DNA from: Endocalyx cinctus
Taxonomy: Eukaryota > Ascomycota > Sordariomycetes > Amphisphaeriales > Apiosporaceae
Direction: 5' to 3'
NCBI GenBank assembly: GCA_001600455.1
Contig: BCKC01000005.1
Span: 1,240,001-1,304,000, forward strand
DNA: 64,000 nucleotides
Every line of letters begins with the position of its first letter. The stretch's first letter is position 1. Under the pieces are notes generated by a model. That model saw only the letters and a list, made by a program, of their open reading frames with translations, had not been told where the DNA came from and searched no databases. The translations under genes were made by a program, and so were the position numbers. Positions 55,577 through 64,000 of the stretch are shown here, piece by piece.

Positions 55577-55861
55577 TAATGATAACTTTTTTTGCAATGA
55601 GAAGAACACATGTGCATGCACCGTATAGGGGCATTGCTTTTGATGTCAGACGCGCGAGACGCTCGTCGTGAGTTAATTATATAATACCGATTGCGCAATC
55701 TGGAGTAATCATCGACTCAGGTGTGCCCTATCATTAGTCATATAAATCGTATTACATAGCAGTGTTTTTATGTTTCTGAGATTTGCAGAATAATTTTCCT
55801 GCGCATCGTCCATAGTTTATTTTCCTAAATATTCAATGTTGTCAAAGTCAGTATCCTAGAT

Positions 55862-57932
55862 TTATCTACGGTTCGGCCTCCTCGTGATTCTGAGCCAAAA
55901 ATCGCTTGCTACCCAAAAAATAGCACTCCATGCTTTGATAGGCACCTGCGGATTCACGACGGAAAAGTCATATCTCCGCAATAACTTAAAACATCTCGTC
56001 AGCCACTCACTAGAAAACATACTAAGGAGAATATTGGGCGGGGAAAGTGTTTTTTTTTTTTTTTTTTTTTACCTCGACGAATATCTTATTAAGCTCCATC
56101 ATGGCGATCGGCTTCCCCAAGCACTGAAACTTGCCATACCCGAAACCGAGATCGACCACGGCGTTCATCTTCCTCAGCCGATCGGGATCGGCACTTTCTT
56201 CGGCCTCGAGCCACCTCTCGGGCCGAAAAACGTCGGCGTCGGGACCCCAGATCTCCTGGCGTCGCATGAGCCCGAAGAAGTTGGCACCGACCTGGGTCCC
56301 GCCGGGGACGAAGTACCCGTTTAGGACGTCCCCTCCCGCGGGCACCTGCTTGCTGCCTAAGCCGAGGACGGGCGGGTAGATACGCAGGCCTTCCTTGACG
56401 ACCGCTTGCAGGTAGGGCATCCGTCGGGATTGCGCGTCGGCGACGACCGGGTCCCGGAGGAGGCCGGCGTCTGCCGCTGCGTCGATTTCGCGCTGGAGGG
56501 AGGCGTAGGCGGACGGGGTGGTGATTAGGCAGAGTAGGGTCATGCAGATTGCCGTGGTTGTGGAGATGGATCCCGCGATTCTTTTAATTTTTTTTTTTTT
56601 AAAAAAAATCTTGTTAGCGAATATGGTTTACTCGTTTAATGGGAAAATAGTAATAAAATTCTTACATTTGGACAAAGACTTGCTGCGTTAGCTCGCTCCG
56701 CGTCATGCCGCTGTTTATGAAGGCTTGCATCATATCCCTCTGCGGCGCCGCGCCCGGCTCGAGTCGCTTGTCGACGAACGACTTAGCGAAGCTACGGGAT
56801 TCCGAAATTTTGATTAATAATGAAACTCGCCGATGCTGATCCTTATAGATGCAACATACGAGGTTGATGATAGAGGGGAGGGGGGAGACGTAAAGAGAGA
56901 CTTACCCCATCAGCCTACCAAATCCCACACGATCACCTTCCCTAGGTAGCATAAAATTAAACGGCCATCTCTGAATAAACTTAGCCAAGCCGGGTAGAAC
57001 CGACAGGACGTTCATGACGGGCAGGGACTCGTCGTTGATCTGGTTGTAGCGGTACAGATCCTCGTCCTTCTTGAGGTAGCCGAACGCGCCGCCGAAGGAG
57101 ATGTCCCCGATGACGTCGAGCGCGAAGAAAGAGGCTTTCCGGAAAAACTGCACGGGCCGGTACTCCGAGGCGGTCGATACGTATTTGGCGTCGATGAGGT
57201 TCATTAGTTCTATTACCTGCCGGTCGATGCCGGCGCTGAATCCGAAGCCTTCGTTCTCTTTCCCGCCGTACTAGTTTGTTCGGTCAGTGCGTTCGTTAGA
57301 TTTCCAGACGTTTTGGATACAGTAGCGTATACATATATTTTCACAGAAATAATGTAAAAAATTAGTATACATACAGCAGGCCCCATTTTAGCACGTAATG
57401 CCCGATGCTCGGCATCATCGCGCAGAGACACGATGGTGTCTTCCTCGGGTATTATCCTACCCGTCTCGTAGAAGGTCCCTTTAGTATAAGGTGACCGGAC
57501 GGCCGAGATTTTGCGCAGGATATCCGGATCCGTCGATAACAATTCATTCGGGCCGATGCGAACTAAAGGGCCTATCCCGGAATAAAAATGTCAGGAGATT
57601 TTTTTTTTTTTTTTTTTTTTCATATTTTCTTTTTCTCTTTTCAAATTAATTAATTAGATACATATGAAACGTTCGTCCTCCTTCGCATACCTACCATATT
57701 CTTCAGCTACATCTTTCAAGTGTTCGTGAAACTTTCCACCCAATGCTCTGCTAATCATCCAGAGGCTGGAATGAGAGGCCAGGAAAGGACCTGGGATATG
57801 TCGCAACCTGGACCAAGATCGGACATGGTAGACCAGAAGCGCGAGGAGAAGAATGACGGCGCCGTAAATAGGGGGTGCGAGCGCGGTTACGTCACTCAGC
57901 AGACTTCTCATCAAGTTTATGATAGCTCCCAT
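55862..57932 (-). CDS. Cytochrome P450 monooxygenase
   Basis: Six exons in transcript order: 57932-57695, 57571-57375, 57270-56906, 56791-56666, 56580-56073 and 55984-55862; 518 aa. The N-terminus has a membrane anchor (IYGAVILLLALLVYHV) followed by the RHIPGPF hinge. The I-helix motif reads QIIAGSISTTTA, the K-helix is KEGLR, and FRPERW follows. The heme-binding loop FGYGKFQCLGK places the thiolate ligand at Cys462. The last 41 codons are in a separate exon after an intron whose 5' end is GT followed directly by an A21 run, so a naive gene call would truncate the protein after IFVE. The family resembles fungal pisatin-demethylase-like/CYP65-type enzymes. Substrate unknown. Confidence 0.92.
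56050..56070 (+). repeat. T21 tract at a P450 splice donor
   Basis: Read on the transcript strand, this is an A21 run starting at the third base of intron 5 of the P450 gene (GT followed by A21). Intron 1 holds a T22 run (57599-57620) and intron 4 a T13A8 pair (56588-56608) on the plus strand. Confidence 0.85.
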
Positions 57933-59301
57933 TTCCCCGTCAAGAGGTTGCTTCCCTTGGAGCGAGTATTTGGATATTAAAGGGAGGTTTCATGCAGGCA
58001 GGGCCTCAGTATCCACGATATCTCGTCAGCTTTATATTCTTCTTTTTTTTATCTCGAACGAATGAGATATTTAAATAAAACGCAGCTAAACAAAGATGGG
58101 CTGCTAGTTTATGTTACTACTTGTCGACTAGTAATACTATGCGCCTTGGAAAGGATGTTGATCCACGGATTCCCTTTCTTTTTATCGGGACACGCGAAAA
58201 AAGAGGTCGAAATCAAAGACTCTACTTGTGATATCGTAATAGGTACAGTGGTGTGGGTATCACAAAATGACCCCAAATAGAGTGGGGGGTTCGTTGATAA
58301 CGATGCTCCCTTTAGGTTAACCCATTTCACCGAGGTTTCTTTTCTTTTCATGACTTTCAAAGGTATCATATATTTCATGTCTTTCTTGGTATTTAACTAC
58401 TGAAGAGTAGATATTGATCACAAGTTCTTCAGCCGCAGATGATTTAGCTCATTGGAAATATTCCAAACAGTTTTCCACGCTACTGTACAAGATACGGTAA
58501 TATACTAGAACTTATGCATGGGCTGATGATCCATATGCAAGATTAGTTGCAATAAAACGCCCAATTATCCAGTTCAAGTATCTAGTTAACCATACTATCG
58601 CTTGCCGGAGAATACTAAGGAAGTCCGCTACGAAACTTAATAGACTCTGCTGGTACGGTAGCGTATATTTTCCTTCTTAGGGCTTATACTTACGTACTGG
58701 ATGGTGAGCTAGAGAACCCGAGGATCTCAGCTTCTTAGATATTAGAATGTGAGACCAACTCTCTTTGATTTACGCGTACGAATATCTCATCATGTAGGTT
58801 ATAGTGAGCTCATTTTCGTTTATTATACTTAACACGTACGATGAAAAAGGTACACACTATATATATAAATTAGTTAGCAGATACTTCAAGTGGCAAGGTG
58901 CGCCAATGTTTCACCCTAGAAATTATGACATAAAATAAAATATAAACAAATAAACGAATACCGCTCTATACCGACATGACGAAAAGCACTGCCTGTAAGT
59001 AGTCTTTGGTGATTAACTGTTCAGAGTCAAGCCTCCACGTTAATGCCTTAGGTCTCGTTAGGTCCCTTTAGGTTATAATATTCTTCGCTCAACCTTTTCT
59101 AACGGCGCAATCCATTGATCTCATATGTCATGATGATTGAAGATACTTAGTAAAAATCCTAGCTAGGAGAGCTATTGTTTTTCTTTTTTTTGTCTTTGGT
59201 CACTCACTTCCGGCTTCCGACTACTATCTTGAAATTTTTTTTTTTTTTTTTTTACTACATATATATACCTAGGTATCATAAAATAGGCCCGAGTAAAAAT
59301 C
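57933..59301. promoter_or_regulatory. Divergent upstream region (P450 / LaeA-like methyltransferase)
   Basis: A 1.37-kb stretch between head-to-head start codons, AT-rich, with a T19 tract at 59235-59253 just upstream of the methyltransferase start. The two P450 and methyltransferase promoters must lie here. Frames at 58062-58280 and 58109-58378 are unsupported. Confidence 0.45.
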
Positions 59302-61394
59302 ATGGAAGATAAGACTGGTGAGTACGCCTCAACTGCTTCAGCTCGACTCAGTCTGACCCATGTCCGATGGGTGTACCTACTGAAAATAATCAGAACTTGC
59401 AAATACCCAGCCCGCTCCGGATCATGAGGAAGAGGAGGCAGGAGGTGAATCTTCCGAGGATTCCCTTATAGAGGCCGGCGGTACGGATGAAGCGGACGAG
59501 TTTGAGCCCAGCGATTACGATGACGCCTCAATTGCCGATTCTACGTCAAGCGTCGGGTCCAGTATTTATGAACATTTGTATAAGAACGGTAGAAGATACC
59601 ATAAATTCAGGTATGGTCACCCGGACTTTATCTGATCAGATTTCGTATAATAAGCTCTGCTCACTGTAATTACTAGACATGGTCGGGTATGTATCTGATT
59701 TGTCGCACTCCGGGAGGCTTAATCTTTGGGCTTCAAGTGTGATGTTCTTTCCCACCTTTGTAGGTTATACTGACTTGTCGCTAGTAAGTTATGTCGTATT
59801 TCCCGTTGACTGTTTGCATCATCTTTGGTCTTTGATTTTTATTATTTTTATTAAAAAAAAAAAAAAAAAAAAAAAAACCCACGCTTGATGAGATAGAGTA
59901 GTGGGAGACCCGAGAATCATTATGCCTCATTATTGCACTCACTCGAATCCCGAGCTAGCAGATGATTGACTGAAAATAGGTACCCAATACCGAACGATGA
60001 GATAGAACAGAATAGAGAAGATATGCTGCATGCTATGATGCTAGAGGCAACCGACGGGAAGCTGTTTTATGCCCCCATCGTAGATAATCCGCATAAAATA
60101 CTCGATCTCGGGACCGGAACAGGTATTTGGGCCATGGAAATGGCGGATAAACATCCCTCTGCGGAGGTGCTCGGCGTCGGTGAGCTCAACCCAACATTGT
60201 AATTTCCTTTTCGACAGAATATAGCAGTAACGATAAAATAGATCTGAGCCCGATACAGCCGAGTTGGGTGCCGCCAAATTGCAGGTTTGTATTGGACGAT
60301 GTGAGAAAAAAGCTCCGGCAACTCGCTTCCAGAGTATACTTAAACGAGAGGAAAACCTACTGACGTTACCCTACACATAGGTAGAAGATACCTGGGAAAA
60401 CGGACCTGATTGGGACTTTGCCCATCTTCGCAATATGGTTCCTATCTTGAAGTTAGTCTCAGGGACATATCTCGGTATCTGGTTTAACCCTCAACTTACC
60501 ATACAACCTCCAATAGGAACCCGAAACAAGTTTTGAAAGACGTATATGAGTATGCTCAATTCTCAGCCTCATGACTCTGCTATGCGACTATTTTTATCTG
60601 TACTTAATCTAATCACCGATCATCTTAGTAACTTGAAGCCCGGTGGCTGGGTTGAGCTACAAGATGTTGACGGCATGGTCCACTGTGACGATGGAACGCT
60701 CCCAGATGATTGGCCCGTCCTCCAATTCACTCGCCTCATGGCCGAAGCATTTATGAAACTTGGAACAACGTCTCATGCCGCCGTATTTGGGGGGCAATAT
60801 CTCCAAGAAAGCGGATTTGTCGATATTCAGCACCATACTATTAAGCTCCCATATGGCACTTGGCCAAAAGACAAGTCAGTCCAATGTCTTGTGTTCTCCT
60901 CGTGACTAACAATCCTCAGAATACATTGACTGACCCACTTCAAGAAGAATGCGACTTATAGGATTATATTACAGAACTGCAGCGGAACAGTTCTTCCCAG
61001 CTAGTAAGTAGTGTGATGCGTTTTATTTACTCGGCAAAGCCTGCAAAGCTTTATTTAGCAGGCCAAGCAACCGAGAGAAAAGTCTTAAAAGTCATGTCTT
61101 GCGGGTCTAACCGCCGCTATATATAATGAACTAATACAATATTGTGTTTACACAGTGGGTGCGATCCAGTTACCTTTATTAGGCTGGCAACCAGAAGAGA
61201 TAGAAGTATTCTTTGCGGAATGTCGAAATGCGATGCGGCGGACGGATGTCCATGCTTAGTACGTCATAGCGATGATCCTTTCCGATGTTTCGCACACAAG
61301 TAATACACACAAGACTTTGCTACGCGCGTTTACTGACTCAAATCTCGCGATTAGCGGTATAATGCATTTCTGGTCAGGACAAAAGGTTGGCTGA
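59302..61394 (+). CDS. LaeA-like SAM-dependent methyltransferase
   Basis: Ten exons: 59302-59317, 59394-59610, 59980-60179, 60242-60300, 60381-60451, 60517-60549, 60629-60874, 60945-61003, 61156-61258 and 61355-61394; 347 aa. An acidic N-terminus (EEEEAGGESSEDS..DSTSSVGSSIYEH) precedes NGRRYHKF and YPIPNDEIEQ. SAM motif I is ILDLGTGTGIW at 118-128, followed by VLGVDLSPIQPSWVPPNC, DDVEDTW, LKPGGWVELQDVDG and the terminal VHAYGIMHFWSGQK. This set is diagnostic of the fungal LaeA/LAE1-like group. All introns are GT-AG; the acceptor of exon 8 (60945 or 60948) is ambiguous but in frame both ways. Intron 2 is unusually long (369 nt). The role is either cluster tailoring or regulation. Confidence 0.85.
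59853..59877 (+). repeat. A25 tract in methyltransferase intron 2
   Basis: A run of about 25 A lies inside intron 2 of the LaeA-like gene, about 100 nt before the acceptor at 59979. Confidence 0.85.
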
Positions 61395-63082
61395 GAAGGA
61401 ATAGATAGATCTTATGTTCTGATGACATAGTGTATGCTACGTATCCATAAGAAGAGCTTTGATACACATTTGACACTTACGGTATATTACACGATCTCTC
61501 TCTATCTGCCGTTAAACCGAAGCTTTCTTTTATATCTAAACGTTATTGGTTACTCTTGGCTACGGCGGCGCTAGGAGAATATGGACAAATGAGAAATCGT
61601 TCAAGAAGATGGAAGGAAAAATAGAAAAAGAGAGGCTTACACCAGGAGTGGTGAATACTGTGGGGTGATACCTGTATCATCTTGCTTCAACTAGGTAGAG
61701 AAAAGGGTAGGTCGTATGATAGGATATAGCATAAAACCATTCTGCTTTCAGGGGCTAAAAGAAATTAATAGGTCTCTACCAGAAAACGCATAAGTTTTCT
61801 TCCCTAAAGGATAGTAAAAGCGTGAAATAATTACCGCCAAATCCACTATTGAGAAACATCTTGGCAAAGATCTGACACTACATAGGGTCAGGGATGGTAG
61901 CACGGGTGGATCTACACACATCGGTAGATCCATTTTGATCATTTGCCCCTTCGAAAAGACTTTGTTAATTAATGGAGGCTCAATGATTTCCAATCTATCC
62001 TCGGTTCAAGCCGAGTAGACAATTACTGTGTAATTAGTACAGATAAAAAAAAAACGCCGGTGCATCAGACGGTTTGTAATCTCCCGAGAAGGTGACAGTA
62101 AAATACATAAAACCTGTGGATATAAACAATGAACATATTAAATCATCGTGGTTGCTCATATCTATCGTGCTTCTTGTTCGGACAGGTCACCGACTTCATC
62201 TCGAGGAAATAAAATTAACATTATTTACTTCTAGTATGGACCAAGTTTAAGCGGTGCTCAAACCTCCCAAGAGTAAAGAAGTCTAATGAAAATGTACCAT
62301 GGGTTCATCCATGCCCCTACCATTTTTCGATGTTACCTCTTGGCACGTATCGAATCTTCCATCCCAGACAAGCATGTTAAATGTCGACATATATACAGCG
62401 TACATATAATCGTTACGCTACTATAGTAACGACTTACACTAATTTTTGATGATTTATTTTGTAGTTATCTGCGGATCTTCGTCCAAACGTTTCCCTGCTT
62501 CTGCGACTCACCCCTGGAGGTGTTGTGCGCCTCCTAAGTGACTACACTTATAGTAAGGTTAACCTTGAAAGGTCGATTTAGGCATCTGACTTGGCTACTG
62601 CTAGTGCAGATTTCCTGATATTCCCACTCTGGGTGAGCCGACTTGAACCCAGATTTCGTTAGTTTATTTATCGCATGTAGGTGCGCTGTGCAAACAAACC
62701 CTGTCCGTCGTAGGGCTCCACGTCTGTGATACACGTTTCGATCGGAGTGCCTAACACAGAGCTGGCCACCAAGTATCCATCAAGATGGACAGGCGCAGAA
62801 GACCCTTTTCGCCGAAGGGCCGGGCTTGTGGGAATATGATCGTACCCGCCTATTACTATATATCATGAGATCCTCGCCTTCAAATTTTCCGAATTCCTAC
62901 TTATCCTCATCTCACGTTTACTTCTCATCTTCTTTTTCCCTTCTTCGTTTCTTGGTTCTCATCGGTCCTGTGGATCTGTTTCATTCTTTGTTTCCTCTTT
63001 TTAATACCGTCTACTTCTTTCTGCCTATCCTTCTTTTTGAGGTAGTGTGCTGGTCACTTTCATTATAGAAACATAAATCAAA
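61395..63082. other. Intergenic region, 1.7 kb
   Basis: No gene is supported. The right part (62.85-63.08 kb) is CT-rich, as expected for the promoter and 5' UTR of a highly expressed secreted-protein gene. Frames at 61748-61993, 62534-62734 and 62826-63068 were judged spurious. Confidence 0.5.
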
Positions 63083-64000
63083 ATGCCGTCCCTTTCGTCC
63101 ATACTCTCCTTCTCCGCCGCCGTTGCGATGGTGCACGGCCACGCCGTTATCCTCGCCGCGCAGGGTATCCAGGGTTCGCCCTCAAGTGTTGGCTTCCAGG
63201 GTAAGTGACTTTTGTTTTTTTACGCCTCCAAGCGTTTTCGTTCGTAAACTAACTCGACGTTCTAGTCCAATCTGATATCGCCCGTAACTGCACGTCCATC
63301 AACCCTTGCCAGCAAGACACCACCCTCATCCGTGACGCTGAGATCGCCGCCAACGTCGTAAACGAGTGTGGTCGGACAGAGTTGACCGGTAACATCGATA
63401 TCGGCGAGAACACCGAGAACGCTCTTGCCGCCAACGCTGTTACCCAGGTCCAGGCCGGTACTCAAATGACCGTCACTATCCACCAGGTTAACGCTGACGG
63501 TGCTGGTCCTTTCGTGTGTGACTTGGTAAGTAGATATTCCTTGAAATAACGTGCAAAAAGATAGCGGAACTAACATTCGAACAGGTTGAGGCAGGAAACA
63601 ACGGTGTCATCACTCAGAACCTGACTGTCGCCAACAACGTCCCTGGTACCAACGGTTTCTCGCAGGCCAAGGAACAAGACTTCCAGGTTCAGGTGACGAT
63701 GCCCGACAGCTTCACTTGCACTGGTGGTACGTATTCAATCATCTCTAGATGATATAGTACAATTTCGCTAACTTACAATTAAAGGATCTACCGGCAACAT
63801 CTGCACTGTCCGATGCCGTAACAACGCCCAGGCCGGTCCCTTCGGTGGATGCTTCCCCGTCCAACAGGTCGACACGACCGCCAGCGCGAACACCCCTGCC
63901 AACATCGCCACCAACCTGTCCCTTGACAAGATCAACAAGCAGGTCGCCAACGACCAGGCTGACTTCGCCGGTGCCGTCGCCGCCATCCAGAACGCCGGCT
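63083..64000 (+). CDS. Egh16-like secreted protein (5' part; runs off the window)
   Basis: Four exons seen so far: 63083-63200, 63266-63525, 63585-63726 and 63785 onward. The signal peptide reads MPSLSSILSFSAAVAMVHG, followed by HAVILAAQGIQGSPSSVGFQV, the usual start of mature Egh16/GAS1-type proteins. DTTLIRDAEIA, NECGRTEL, FVCDLVEAGNNG and the Cys-rich GNICTVRCRNNAQAGPFGGCFPVQQ are all characteristic. Members are secreted at infection structures in several plant-associated fungi and are associated with penetration; some occur in saprotrophs too. The 3' end and stop codon lie beyond 64000. Confidence 0.9.

Noticed and set aside
54932..55621. 229-codon minus-strand open frame opposite the enoyl reductase (and a 186-codon plus frame at 54973)
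   Set aside because: Both arise from the extreme GC bias of exon 4 and show Arg/Gly/Val-rich composition without any domain.
62534..62734. GGTTCAAGTC-like string resembling a tRNA B box on the minus strand
   Set aside because: No matching A box, acceptor stem or cloverleaf could be found around it.
1..64000. CRISPR arrays, rRNA or intact transposons
   Set aside because: None of the spaced repeats, conserved rRNA cores or transposase/reverse-transcriptase motifs was seen on either strand.

Overview
This window looks like nuclear DNA of a filamentous ascomycete (Pezizomycotina, probably Sordariomycetes-like; the exact taxon cannot be fixed from the window). The evidence is short GT-AG introns of about 50-120 nt, SAT4-type fungal rhodopsin-like membrane proteins, Zn2Cys6 regulators, an Egh16-type secreted protein, a LaeA-like methyltransferase, and fungal housekeeping genes (NMT, SWC3, 1-Cys peroxiredoxin). 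All gene models below were spliced by hand from reading frames and splice consensus; no RNA evidence or database search was available.

Region 1 (about 0.3-20.2 kb) is accessory and resembles a secondary-metabolism locus with no PKS, NRPS or terpene synthase in view. It holds a UbiA-type prenyltransferase, a small cupin protein, three paralogous secreted FAD-linked (BBE-like) oxidoreductases alternating with two SAT4-family membrane proteins, a broken O-methyltransferase, a stretch with retroelement-like repeats, and a transcription factor with two complete Zn2Cys6 clusters in tandem. Prenylation followed by flavin-dependent oxidation of the prenylated product is the most natural pathway reading, but that is inference.

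Region 2 (about 20.7-53.4 kb) is mostly conserved cell biology with long AT-rich gaps: a patatin-like lipase, an alpha/beta hydrolase, a kelch/BTB protein, a 1-Cys peroxiredoxin, a small Cys-rich protein, N-myristoyltransferase (with an odd C-terminal tail), an ABHD12-like hydrolase (with an 8-nt micro-exon), SWC3 of the SWR1 complex, an M50B-like membrane protease, a small secreted protein, and a ZZ-finger/EF-hand membrane protein. A 4.1 kb stretch (33.1-37.2 kb) has no recognisable gene.

Region 3 (about 54.3-64 kb) is accessory again: an MDR enoyl-reductase-like protein and a cytochrome P450 arranged tail to tail, a ten-exon LaeA-like methyltransferase divergent from the P450, and at the right edge the 5' part of an Egh16-like secreted protein gene. 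Several introns here carry homopolymer tracts of 13-25 bp. No tRNA, rRNA, CRISPR array or intact transposon was recognised.
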